Source: Planctomycetota bacterium (GTDB lineage Bacteria > Planctomycetota > Phycisphaerae > UBA1845). Taken from it: DNA of 64,000 nucleotides. The notes beneath the pieces are model-generated. The model saw only the letters and a program-made list of their open reading frames with translations, ran no database searches and was not told the origin of the DNA. Made by a program: the position numbers and the translations under genes. Of the stretch, positions 56,532 to 64,000 are shown one piece after another. The stretch covers positions 55,615 to 119,614 of the forward strand of contig JAKQDH010000098.1 of the NCBI GenBank assembly GCA_029558835.1, written 5' to 3'. The stretch's first letter is position 1. The number at the start of each line of letters is the position of its first letter.

Positions 56532-57713
56532 TCACAGCTTCGCCAGGATCGCGTCCGTCATTTGTCGGGTATTGGCCGCCCCCTGCTGGAAGACACCGGG
56601 GCCGCCCGTCAGGCGCATCATGTCGTACGTCCGCACCTTGCCCTCGGCCACCACCTTCGCAATCGCCCCGCGGATGCGCTCCGCCGTGGCCGTCTCGCCC
56701 AGATGGTCCAGCATCATGCACGCCGACAGGATCATGGCGATCGGGTTAACGATCGGCGGATCGAGCTTCTCGTACTTGGGAGCGGACCCGTGGGTCGGCT
56801 CGAACACGGCCACGTCCTTGCCGATGTTGGCGCTGCACGCAAACCCGAGCCCGCCGACCAGCCCCGCGAAACCATCGGACACGATGTCGCCGAACATGTT
56901 ACCGGCCACGATCACGCCGTAGTCCTCGGGGTTCTTCGTCAGCCACATCATCTGGGCGTCAATGTTCGTGTCCCACAACGCGATACCCGGAAACTCCTTG
57001 GCGATGATCTGCGCCTCGGAGAGCATCATCCCCGAGGTCTCCCGAATGACATTGGGCTTCTCGCAGATCGTCACACTCTTGTAGCCGAACTGGCGGGCGT
57101 GCTCGAAACCGGCCCGCACGATGCGCCGACACGCCCCGCGCGAGAAGATGCGCGTCGACACCGCCAGGTCCTCGCCCGGCACGTGCTTGAAGGCCCCCAT
57201 CTTCGGGTGCGTTTCCAGCGCCGTCCGCACGTTCGCGGGCGGGTTCGTCCACTCCACCCCGCAGTACAGACCCTCGGTGTTCTGCCGGAAGATCACCACG
57301 TCCACCGGCGGCTCGAAGAAGCCGTCCCCCTGACGCCGGATGAAGTTCAGCGGATTGCCCTTGAACGACCGACAGGGCCGGACGCAGAGGTCCAGGTCGA
57401 AATGCTGCCGCATGGTCACGATCGGGCTGTAGTAGACATGCCCTTTGCCTTTCAGCGCCGGCGACAGCTCCGCGGCCGCTTTGTCCTTGGGCTTCGAGGT
57501 GATCGCCCCGAATAGGCCGATCTTGTGCTCCGTGAGCAGATCGATCGTGCGCTTGGGCAGCGCGTTGCCCTCCTTGCACCAGAACTCCCAGCCGATGTCG
57601 CCCGGCACGTAGTTCGCCTCGAACCCCACCGCCTGCAAGACCCGCTGGGCCTCCGGCAGCACCACCTTGCCGATCCCGTCACCCGGCATCATGACAATCG
57701 TTCGCTTCGCCAC
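56532..57713 (-). CDS. Isocitrate/isopropylmalate-family dehydrogenase (probable NAD isocitrate dehydrogenase)
   Basis: The 393-aa protein has VMMPGDGIGKVVLPEAQRVL, LFGAITSKPKDKAAAELSP, VDVVIFRQNTEGLYCGVEWT, VTICEKPNVIRETSGMMLSE, DTNIDAQMMWLTKNPEDYGV, AGNMFGDIVSDGFAGLVGGL and AVFEPTHGSAPKYEKLD. These are the metal, substrate and NAD-binding motifs of the beta-decarboxylating dehydrogenases. The aconitase and citrate lyase genes downstream suggest isocitrate and 2-oxoglutarate as substrates; homoisocitrate or isopropylmalate cannot be excluded. The start is GTG at 57713 with GGAGGT six bases upstream; longer frames lack a ribosome site. It is the first gene of the operon. Confidence 0.9.
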   Translation of the reverse strand: MAKRTIVMMPGDGIGKVVLPEAQRVLQAVGFEANYVPGDIGWEFWCKEGNALPKRTIDLLTEHKIGLFGAITSKPKDKAAAELSPALKGKGHVYYSPIVTMRQHFDLDLCVRPCRSFKGNPLNFIRRQGDGFFEPPVDVVIFRQNTEGLYCGVEWTNPPANVRTALETHPKMGAFKHVPGEDLAVSTRIFSRGACRRIVRAGFEHARQFGYKSVTICEKPNVIRETSGMMLSEAQIIAKEFPGIALWDTNIDAQMMWLTKNPEDYGVIVAGNMFGDIVSDGFAGLVGGLGFACSANIGKDVAVFEPTHGSAPKYEKLDPPIVNPIAMILSACMMLDHLGETATAERIRGAIAKVVAEGKVRTYDMMRLTGGPGVFQQGAANTRQMTDAILAKL

Positions 57714-58066
57714 CGCATACCTCCGACAGCACAGGCCCCACCGCACGCCCAAGCCCCGCGGCTTCGCGTGTCCACGCCGCCCCGGCGCGCGGAACGGGCG
57801 CGGACTGTACGTTCCCGACCGCCGGTTAGCAAGCCCCGTGCCAGCACACGACGCCGGGGATGACCGCCCCCCTTGTAGTCCCGCGCCGGTGCCCACGGTA
57901 GCCACAGTGCCGTGGTCCGTATGCCTCCGCCCGCGGGCGGGCACCGCCCCTGACCGGCCCCCGCCTGGACCCTTCCCCGTCCGACCGCCGAGCGCAAAGC
58001 GAGAGGCGGGCAAAGGGTGCTCACCCCCGGCCCGCCTCTCACCAAAGCAACCACTCTCCCCTCACG
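57714..58066. other. Intergenic region, no gene seen
   Basis: This stretch lies between the PEP-CTERM gene and the isocitrate dehydrogenase gene, both minus strand, and should contain the tricarboxylate operon's promoter at its left and middle. Open frames across it are proline/arginine-rich and not credible. No repeat family member is recognised. Confidence 0.45.
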
Positions 58067-58963
58067 TCACCTCACCGCAACCGGACTCCTTCCCCCCCAG
58101 CAACGTCGGCGCAGAACGCCCGCCCCGACTACCAGCAATAGGAGTGTCGCCGGCTCGGGAACTTCCTCGGCGAGAGCGTTGCCGCCGTTGCCGAGGCCCA
58201 AGCTGATGTCTAGTTCGTGCCCGTTGAAGTCGCCGAAGTTGTAGTCCAGAGTGAACTCGGTCGGAAACGCAAAGGACAGGTCGGAGGCAGGGGTACCCAC
58301 TGCCGGCAGCAGGCCGTCAAACATGCCCGTGTCAGCCGATTCCACGACCAACCCCTCGTCGATCGTCAGCCTGGCCGTCCCTTGCTGAACCGTATAGGGG
58401 CTCGAGATATCCACAAGCAGCGTAGCGTAGCGCGCGGTGATCGTGATCAGGCCCTCCGCCCACAGCAGCGCGTCGTCGATCCCTCCCGGCAGTGCAAGAT
58501 CCTCCTTGCCCACCGTGGTGTCGATGTCCAGCAGCGTGTCCTCCAGGTAGGTGCCGTCCTCCAGGTCCAACAGCGTGAACGAGATCGGGTCTTTCCCACG
58601 TGCGAACGCGCTGTCCGTCACGTGATCCTCCAGCCAGTTGCCCCATTGGATTCGCCCGTTCCGCAGCATCCTGCCGCCGCGGGCCAGAATCTGGGAAGTG
58701 CTCGCCGCGTAGGCCCGGTGCACTATATTCGGGTTGGCTTGCACCCAACCGAATACTTCCACCTCGCCCGTGACCGGGCCCCCCACGCCGTACGCATTGA
58801 CATCCGCCCACGAGAATGCGTGCCCCTCGGCACTGGACACGGCGTTCGCCTGGTTGAAATACGCCCCGCCGGCACGGGGGCGTCTACGCTGGTACTTTAC
58901 TGCCCCGCCAGCCGCCCCCGGCTGCCGCGATCCTCCCGGATGGGGAAACCGCGTCCGGGGCAT
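58067..58963 (-). CDS. PEP-CTERM anchored exported protein, N-terminus uncertain
   Basis: The C-terminus reads EEVPEPATLLLLVVGAGVLR then RRCWGG: a PEP motif, a hydrophobic stretch and a basic tail, the sorting signal processed by exosortase. The middle (FSWADVNAYGVGGPVTGEVE, LLDLEDGTYLEDTLLDIDTT, SSPYTVQQGTARLTIDEGLV) is a hydrophilic, acidic, beta-rich exported domain of unknown function. Such proteins need a signal peptide, but the possible starts (58990 or 58963) give an arginine-rich N-terminus without one. The first start lies inside the hairpin after nfnB. The gene may be 5' truncated, frameshifted, or start elsewhere. Confidence 0.65.
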   Translation of the reverse strand: MPRTRFPHPGGSRQPGAAGGAVKYQRRRPRAGGAYFNQANAVSSAEGHAFSWADVNAYGVGGPVTGEVEVFGWVQANPNIVHRAYAASTSQILARGGRMLRNGRIQWGNWLEDHVTDSAFARGKDPISFTLLDLEDGTYLEDTLLDIDTTVGKEDLALPGGIDDALLWAEGLITITARYATLLVDISSPYTVQQGTARLTIDEGLVVESADTGMFDGLLPAVGTPASDLSFAFPTEFTLDYNFGDFNGHELDISLGLGNGGNALAEEVPEPATLLLLVVGAGVLRRRCWGGRSPVAVR

Positions 58964-58975
58964 CGCCAATCGAAA

Positions 58976-59001
58976 CGGCCAGCGCGTCACTGCGCTGGCC
59001 G
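58976..59001 (-). terminator. Hairpin downstream of nfnB, probable terminator
   Basis: Perfect 10-bp inverted repeat CGGCCAGCGC / GCGCTGGCCG with a 6-base loop. On the minus strand it is followed by TTTCGATT, a weak U-run. It lies 62 bases past the nfnB stop, in the right orientation. Confidence 0.7.
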
Positions 59002-59062
59002 GTCCAGTGCCACATCCTGACCCTGCGTCGACGTCCCGTTCGAGGCGACGCCGGCGGAAAGC

Positions 59063-60472
59063 TTACTTACCGTTCATAAGATACCGGTGTATCGCCCCGG
59101 CCGCCGTTTTCCCGTCACCCATCGCCAGGATCACGGTGGCTGAGCCGCGGACGATGTCACCCCCGGCGAAAACGCCGCGAATGCTCGTCATGCAGTTGGC
59201 GTCAACCTCGATGTAGCCCCACTTGTTGACCTTCAGGCCCGGCGTGGTCTGCGTCAGCAGGGGATTCGCCCGGGTCCCGATGGCCTCGATGAACACTTGG
59301 CAGGGAATGTCAAACTCACTGCCCTTGATGGCCACCGGGCGGCGCCGGCCTGAATCATCCGGCTCGCCCAACTCCATCCGCTGGCAGCGCACCGCCCGCA
59401 CCCAGCCGTGCTCATCACCGAGCACCTCGACGGGGTTGGTCAGGATTTGAATGTTGATGCCTTCCTCCTCGGCGTGCTTCACTTCCTCGATCCGCGCGGG
59501 CATCTCCTCGCGCGAGCGGCGGTACACGAGGATGGCCGGCTCCGCACCGAGCCGCTTGGCCGTCCGCACGCTGTCCATGGCCGTGTTGCCGCCGCCCACC
59601 ACCACCACCTGGCTGGCGCGCATCACCGGCGTATCCGCCTCGCCGTCGCGGAAGCGATATGCCCCCATCAGGTTCACACGCGTGAGGAACTCATTCGCGG
59701 AGTACACGCCCTTCAGGTGTTCGCCCGGGATACCCTGGAAGATCGGCAGGCCCGCCCCGTTGGCGATGAAGACCGCGTCGAACCCTTCGCTCTCCATCAG
59801 CTCCGGAATGGTGTACGTCTGCCCGATCACCACGTCGCACTGGATATCAACGCCGCGGTGACGCAGCGTCTCCACCTCCGCCTCGACGATGAAGTTCGGC
59901 AGCCGGAACTCCGGAATCCCATAGACGAGCACGCCGCCGGGGATGTGCAGCGCCTCGAAGATCGTCACCTGGTGCCCGCGCTTGGCACACTCACCGGCAC
60001 AGGTCAGCCCGGCCGGGCCGGAGCCGACGATGGCTACCTTCTTCCCCGTCGGCGGCGGAGGCGTGAACAGATCCTTGCGGTGTTCGCGTGCCCAGTCGGC
60101 CACGAAACGCTCGAGATAGCCCACCGCGACGGGCGTCTCCTTCTTCCCGCGAATGCACTCCGCCTCGCACTGCGTTTCCTGCGGGCACACCCGGCCGGTG
60201 ACGCCCGGTAGCACGTTGGCCGCAAAGAGAATGTCCGCCGCTTTGTGCAGATCATTCTCCGACACGGCCGCCACGAACGCCGGGATGTCGATCCCCACGG
60301 GACAGCCCTTGATGCACTTGCCGTCCTTGCATTGCAGGCAGCGCTGCGCCTCCAGGCACGCCGTCGTCGGAGCGTAGCCCTGGTTCACCTCCGTGAAACG
60401 CCTCGCCCGCACCAGCGGCTCCTGCTCCGGCATGTGCTGCCGCGCGATCTTCATTCGCTCAGATGGCTTCAT
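59063..60472 (-). CDS. nfnB: NfnB/GltD-like flavoprotein (NADPH:ferredoxin oxidoreductase large subunit)
   Basis: The 469-aa protein has an N-terminal iron-sulfur domain (CLQCKDGKCIKGCPVGIDIP and CPQETQCEAEC), then VAIVGSGPAGLTCAGECAKR (FAD), ALHIPGGVLVYGIPEFRLPN, QVVVVGGGNTAMDSVRTAKR (NADPH) and GVFAGGDIVRGSATVILAMG. It resembles the small subunit of glutamate synthase, but the neighbour is NfnA and no gltB is seen, so the electron-bifurcating NADH-dependent ferredoxin:NADP reductase is more likely. The ATG at 60472 has GAGGAAGAG upstream. nfnA lies 180 bp upstream on the same strand. Confidence 0.88.
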   Translation of the reverse strand: MKPSERMKIARQHMPEQEPLVRARRFTEVNQGYAPTTACLEAQRCLQCKDGKCIKGCPVGIDIPAFVAAVSENDLHKAADILFAANVLPGVTGRVCPQETQCEAECIRGKKETPVAVGYLERFVADWAREHRKDLFTPPPPTGKKVAIVGSGPAGLTCAGECAKRGHQVTIFEALHIPGGVLVYGIPEFRLPNFIVEAEVETLRHRGVDIQCDVVIGQTYTIPELMESEGFDAVFIANGAGLPIFQGIPGEHLKGVYSANEFLTRVNLMGAYRFRDGEADTPVMRASQVVVVGGGNTAMDSVRTAKRLGAEPAILVYRRSREEMPARIEEVKHAEEEGINIQILTNPVEVLGDEHGWVRAVRCQRMELGEPDDSGRRRPVAIKGSEFDIPCQVFIEAIGTRANPLLTQTTPGLKVNKWGYIEVDANCMTSIRGVFAGGDIVRGSATVILAMGDGKTAAGAIHRYLMNGK

Positions 60473-60652
60473 GTCCTGCTCTTCCTCATTCTCACCGGAG
60501 TCCATCACCCGCCACTGCCGGGTGCCCTGCTCTCCCGCCACAGCCGTCGCGGGCGAGCATGCTCGTCGCTCGATCCCATCCCCACGCCCGCCCGCAATCG
60601 GTCGGGACATGCCGCCTGCCCACGCCTCAGCCTCGATCAGACCCCGCCACCA

Positions 60653-61528
60653 TCACTGCGACGCACAACGCCGCTCCGCCTCCGCCAGCTTGCACTCATG
60701 CTCCCCATGCAGCCGGTCCCAGGCGATCTTCTCCTCCACCCGATAGCTCGTCAGCCGGTCCGCCAGCTCGCGGAAGTCCACCTGGTGGGCATCGAACTCC
60801 GGCCCATCCACGCAGGCGAACTTCATCTTGCCGTCGACTTTCACCCGGCAGCCCCCGCACATCCCCGTCCCATCCACCATGATCGGGTTGAGCGAGGCAA
60901 TCGTCTTCACGCCGTACGGCCGGGTCACTTCCGCCACCGCGCGCATCATCGGCACCGGACCGGCCATCAGAACCGCCCCCACCTTCTCCTGCGGCTTGTC
61001 CAGCAGCTCTTTCAACTTGCCCGTCACGAAGCCGTGATACCCATAGCTGCCGTCGTCCGTGCAGGGGTACACCACGTCGCAGTACTCGCCCAGTTCCTTC
61101 TCGAAGATCACGTACTCCTTCGTCCGACCGCCAATCACCGCCGACACCCGGTTGCCCACCGCCTTCAGCGCACCCGCCTGCGGGTAGATGACGGCCGTAC
61201 CGACCCCGCCGCCGACCAGCACCGCATGCCCGAACTCCTCTATCTCCGTCGGCTTACCCAGTGGCCCCACCACGTCCATGATGTGCTGCCCTGTCTCCAA
61301 CGAGCACAGCACCTCGGTCGTGGCCCCGACCACCTGCACGACCAGCGTAATCACACCGGTCTTGCTGTCGGACGACGCGACGGTCAGCGGCACCCGCTCA
61401 CCCCCGTCGCGCACCCGCACTATGACGAAGTGCCCGGGCTTGTGATGCCGCGCCACCCGCGGGGCCTCCACTTCGATCCACCGGACCTGCGGCGCCAGCC
61501 ACCGTGCATTCAGAATGCGAAACATCAT
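60653..61528 (-). CDS. nfnA: NfnA, FAD/NAD-binding subunit of ferredoxin:NADP oxidoreductase
   Basis: The 291-aa protein has the dihydroorotate-dehydrogenase-B-like layout: HKPGHFVIVRVRDGGERVPL (FAD), GHAVLVGGGVGTAVIYPQAG (NAD), YPCTDDGSYGYHGFVTGKLK, AVLMAGPVPMMRAVAEVTRP, and the [2Fe-2S] site MCGGCRVKVDGKMKFACVDG with three of the four ligands visible as CGGC and C. With NfnB it couples NADH and reduced ferredoxin to NADP. GAGGG lies eight bases before MMFRILNARW at 61528. The tail after residue 270 (KLAEAERRCASQ) is normal. Confidence 0.9.
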   Translation of the reverse strand: MMFRILNARWLAPQVRWIEVEAPRVARHHKPGHFVIVRVRDGGERVPLTVASSDSKTGVITLVVQVVGATTEVLCSLETGQHIMDVVGPLGKPTEIEEFGHAVLVGGGVGTAVIYPQAGALKAVGNRVSAVIGGRTKEYVIFEKELGEYCDVVYPCTDDGSYGYHGFVTGKLKELLDKPQEKVGAVLMAGPVPMMRAVAEVTRPYGVKTIASLNPIMVDGTGMCGGCRVKVDGKMKFACVDGPEFDAHQVDFRELADRLTSYRVEEKIAWDRLHGEHECKLAEAERRCASQ

Positions 61529-61786
61529 TGACAACCCTCGCCTCGCGCTCGACCGCGATCTACCTCGCCCGGCGGACCGGCGCCGCCCCCACCCCTCACA
61601 CCGGCGCACTTCGCCACATCCGCCCCAGTTGTTCCTTCCCGTTCTTAGCAATCCGCGCGCCAGCCCCGCCCTGACTCTCTCGGCCCGCCTCCCCGCTTCT
61701 GCACCGCGCCCACGGCACGGCCCTGCGCCAGACCGACCACTGAACACCCCACGACCGCCCGTCGGGCCCGGGAGCCCGGTGAAGAC

Positions 61787-61815
61787 GTAGCGCCGGCCCC
61801 CCGCGGCCGACGTGG
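61787..61815 (-). repeat. Family B repeat, copy 4 (inverted)
   Basis: GTAGCGCCGGCCCCCCGCGG followed by CCGACGTGG is the reverse complement of copy 1 at 10470 with one change. Confidence 0.82.
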
Positions 61816-61855
61816 AACGCCGCTAACGCACGAGGCAATGAGGGTCCCGCCACTG

Positions 61856-61880
61856 AGCAGGGGCTGTTCAACAGCCTGCT
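61856..61880. repeat. Hairpin AGCAGG-GGCTGTT / AACAGCC-TGCT
   Basis: A 7-bp perfect stem GGCTGTT/AACAGCC with one-base loop is extended by AGCA/TGCT after a two-base bulge. Function unknown. Confidence 0.6.
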
Positions 61881-62080
61881 AGCGCCCCACACCCTCCGGT
61901 ACACGCTGGCTCGTCGCAGGCACCTGCCGCATCCGCCGCGGCTCCAGCACCCCATCGCAACCCAACGCAACCCATAAAACACCCCAAAACGCAAGACCTA
62001 CAGTGTTGCTGTAAGACCCCCCATGCTGCACAGGCACACGCGTACTCACCTCCAAATGCGCCGCGTGCGCCACGAGAAAC

Positions 62081-62168
62081 GGAGCGGGAGGGATTCGAAC
62101 CCTCGGTACGGTTTAAGCCGCACAACGCCTTAGCAGGGCGCCACCTTCAACCACTCGGTCACCTCTCC
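62081..62168 (-). tRNA. tRNA-Ser (anticodon GCU)
   Basis: The minus strand folds as an 88-nt class II tRNA: acceptor GGAGAGG, D-arm TGACCGAGTGGTTGAAGGT, anticodon arm with CTGCTAA (anticodon GCT in DNA), a long variable arm, T-arm GAGGGTTCGAATCCCTC, and 3' acceptor strand CCGCTCC. The long variable arm and GCT identify tRNA-Ser reading AGC/AGU. There is an A5-G68 mismatch in the acceptor stem. No CCA is encoded. Confidence 0.93.
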
Positions 62169-62394
62169 AAGGGTATACGCTAAGTGTACCATGGACAGGA
62201 AGGATGGGTCAATTTGTTTTTCTGTGGGGCGAATCACAGACCCATTTCGGAGTCAGGACACGTGATGTTTTCGCGTTATCTGCCAAACCGTTACGATTTT
62301 TCTTGACATTCGGGGGAGTAAAGAATAATATGATAATAGGTTTTGAAAAAGGATAATCGTGATTGTACAGTAAAAATGGAAAAAGCGAGGAACA
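62169..62394. other. AT-rich leader region upstream of the metalloprotease gene
   Basis: From about 62190 base composition changes abruptly: runs such as TTTGTTTTTC, GATTTTTCTTG and GTAAAAATGGAAAAAG are unlike the preceding 62 kb. It carries a sigma-70-like promoter and the ribosome site GCGAGGAAC of the following gene. A short minus-strand frame here (62209-62406) is rejected. Confidence 0.7.
62303..62331 (+). promoter_or_regulatory. Near-consensus sigma-70 promoter
   Basis: TTGACA at 62303-62308 and TAATAT at 62326-62331 are separated by exactly 17 bp. This is a perfect -35 and a one-mismatch -10. It lies 64 bases before the metalloprotease start, giving a leader of about 57 nt. Confidence 0.8.
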
Positions 62395-64000
62395 ATGACA
62401 ACTCATACTAAAGTATGGATGGCCGGTGTGTTATTTCTGGCCGTTGCCGGTACCATAATCCCCGGCGTTGCCCAGGCACAGTCCTACATGGGGGCCTATA
62501 GAGTGCTACTCATCATCGTGGACTTTAAGGATGAACCGGGCACCCTGGATGCGGAAGACTTCCAGAATAACTGGGTGGAGCCGCTGGAAAAATATTTTGA
62601 TCACATGTCCTCCTCACAGTTGAACCTGAGATGCACGCTGGTAGACCACGTGATCCATCTGGACGAACGCAAGTATTATCATCATTGCACCCTGGGTGCG
62701 GATTGCGTGAATGAATGGACCGGTGCGGACAATCCGATACAACAGGCGGTGGACGACGGATCCATTGACGCCACGGCGGACGGACTGGCGCCTCACGGCG
62801 GCAGTCCGGATGAGGTTTTTGACGGCATACTCCTGTTGACCGCACCCGAAGTGGTGTATCAATATCCCGGTTGGAGCACTTCCGGACAACACCCCACGGC
62901 CGATATCTCGTCGCGGACCTATGCCATCGGCTTTGCGATTACCTCTTTTGCGGGTACACTTAACTACGGCGTGGCCGCCCATGAACTAGGCCACATGATA
63001 AGCGGCATGTACACGCATCCTGCCGGGTACATCAGCGCGTATGAACTCATGGACAGCTGTTATCCCTGCGCGCTCGGTATTTTCACGCGGGTGGACCGTT
63101 CCGCGCTTACGGGGGATTTCCTGGAATGGTTTTCAGGCTGGCTCCCGTCCTCCCGATTTGTCACCTACGCGCCCTTGACGGGCGGCGGCACGGAGGTCCT
63201 GTCTCCGGTGGAATGGCGGCCGGAGGAAACGGTGGCGCCGCAGGGCATGCAGGTAATGACCAATGGCGGCTATTCGTATATCTGCGAGTGTCGGCGCTTT
63301 ATTCCGCCGGATGACATCATCCCCGAACGTCCCAATACCCGTGAAGGCATTCTCATCCTGAAATCCACGCCCGGCGCGGACCCCGAACAGGAGCTTATGC
63401 TGGCGCCGGGCTTTGACCCGCTTGATCGCTGGGAGTCCAGTTTTATCACGGGCCAAACCTTTACCGATCCCTCCCAAGACCTTGCCATCTCCGTGGGACC
63501 TAATGCGGACCTGGGATGTACGGTGACGGTCACCTACGGGCCCAACGCCAACACGGCCATACCCGACGTGGCACTCCTCCCCTGGCTGACGCCTCCGATG
63601 GACACTTATGAAACGGTGGATATCTGGGTGGACAGTCCCGCCAATGGGTTTGAGCGCGATAACCCGGGGGATCCCAATCGTCTACGGTATGGTCGGCGCG
63701 GTGACCCTGAAACTACCGTGATTGGCAACGGGGACGACCCCTGCGCCAATGAGGAAAACCTGGTCTATGCGCGGATTCGCAACCTGGGCAGCGCCGTCGC
63801 GAACAATGTGGTGGTGCACTTTGAGGTTACGGAACCGCTGGGTGTGGGCATCCGCGATGATACCGGCTGGACCCGTTTCGCCACGGTCTCCAAGAACGAT
63901 TTCCCCGCCCTGGCAGGCATCGCCCCCGGCACCTATACGGATGTCTTTACAACCTGGATCCCGAAGGTGGACTTTCCCCCCGGAGAGGAACGCATCCCCT
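62395..64000 (+). CDS. Secreted zinc metalloprotease (M6-like), C-terminus beyond window
   Basis: The frame from ATG 62395 is open for 535 codons to the right edge. Residues 1-30 are a signal peptide (MTTHTKVWMAGVLFLAVAGT, ending near AQA-QS). A zinc-protease motif HELGHMISGMYTHPAG lies near residue 195, preceded by YGVAAHELG. The segment before it (RVLLIIVDFKDEPGTL, WVEPLEKYFDHMSSSQLNL) resembles the start of immune-inhibitor-A/M6 peptidases. After residue 400 a beta-rich region follows (DIWVDSPANGFERDNPGDPN and ENLVYARIRNLGSAVANNV), CARDB-like. Codon use (AAA, TAT, TTT, GAA, ATA) differs from neighbours, suggesting transfer. Confidence 0.82.
   Translation, partial: MTTHTKVWMAGVLFLAVAGTIIPGVAQAQSYMGAYRVLLIIVDFKDEPGTLDAEDFQNNWVEPLEKYFDHMSSSQLNLRCTLVDHVIHLDERKYYHHCTLGADCVNEWTGADNPIQQAVDDGSIDATADGLAPHGGSPDEVFDGILLLTAPEVVYQYPGWSTSGQHPTADISSRTYAIGFAITSFAGTLNYGVAAHELGHMISGMYTHPAGYISAYELMDSCYPCALGIFTRVDRSALTGDFLEWFSGWLPSSRFVTYAPLTGGGTEVLSPVEWRPEETVAPQGMQVMTNGGYSYICECRRFIPPDDIIPERPNTREGILILKSTPGADPEQELMLAPGFDPLDRWESSFITGQTFTDPSQDLAISVGPNADLGCTVTVTYGPNANTAIPDVALLPWLTPPMDTYETVDIWVDSPANGFERDNPGDPNRLRYGRRGDPETTVIGNGDDPCANEENLVYARIRNLGSAVANNVVVHFEVTEPLGVGIRDDTGWTRFATVSKNDFPALAGIAPGTYTDVFTTWIPKVDFPPGEERIP

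Larger units (their letters stand above)
61529..62080. other. Intergenic region with family B repeat and a hairpin
   Basis: The nfnA promoter should lie at the left. An inverted family B repeat is at 61787-61815 and a short hairpin at 61856-61880. Open frames through the region include the repeat-derived HVGRGGPALR and are not credible genes. Confidence 0.5.

Noticed and set aside
59063..61528. Glutamate synthase (GltBD) locus
   Set aside because: The GltD-like protein is next to an NfnA-like FAD/NAD subunit with a CGGC iron-sulfur site and there is no large glutamate synthase subunit, so NfnAB is the better reading.
62209..62406. A 65-codon minus-strand frame in AT-rich DNA
   Set aside because: It overlaps the promoter and start of the metalloprotease gene; composition explains it.

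Overview
The window is high-GC bacterial DNA whose content fits a planctomycete, probably of the Phycisphaerae type. Signs of this are paired membrane proteins carrying the CPxCGYDLRG zinc ribbon, a PEP-CTERM protein, a large secreted protein with a DPNDK-type domain, a complete diaminopimelate-type murein gene set without ftsA or ftsZ beside it, and many short palindromic repeats between genes. The taxon is inferred from gene families; no rRNA gene is present.

Layout. 1-2.4 kb: a large secreted beta-propeller protein running off the left edge. 2.5-11 kb: an acetyl-CoA hydrolase fused to an acetyltransferase, a sulfotransferase, a tandem ACT protein, a thiolase-like enzyme without its nucleophilic cysteine plus its OB-fold partner, rmlC and a TerB-like gene. 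11.6-19.3 kb: phosphatidylserine decarboxylase and synthase, gltX, two zinc-ribbon membrane proteins, arabinose-5-phosphate isomerase and a glycosyltransferase. 19.7-26 kb: a SNF2-type helicase, an SLC13 transporter and a sugar-phosphate isomerase-like protein. 26-39.4 kb (minus strand): two membrane proteins and the division/cell-wall cluster, transcribed murE-murF-mraY-ftsW-murG-murC-murB-ddl-ftsQ. 39.5-48.9 kb: a degenerate phosphoglycerate mutase homologue, a relocated murD, glnS, a CPBP protease, trpC and a metal permease. 49-57.7 kb (minus strand): a tricarboxylate operon (isocitrate dehydrogenase, aconitase, MmgE/PrpD, fused citrate lyase gamma-beta, a DUF433/DUF5615 pair, citrate lyase alpha). 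58-61.5 kb: a PEP-CTERM protein and nfnB/nfnA. 62.1 kb: tRNA-Ser(GCU). 62.2-64 kb: AT-richer DNA with a near-consensus sigma-70 promoter and a secreted metalloprotease that runs off the right edge.

How the parts work together. The murein cluster, murD, arabinose-5-phosphate isomerase (Kdo precursor) and RmlC indicate a Gram-negative-type envelope with DAP murein and surface polysaccharide. The tricarboxylate operon could interconvert 2-oxoglutarate, isocitrate, aconitate and citrate, and split citrate to acetate and oxaloacetate. The acetyl-CoA hydrolase/transferase and NfnAB would serve the connected acetyl-CoA and redox pools.

The least expected structure is the set of dispersed palindromic repeats: at least five families, some inserted in frame into genes (the helicase and the permease) and one forming the end of rmlC. 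One copy sits exactly where murD lies in a standard division/cell-wall cluster.
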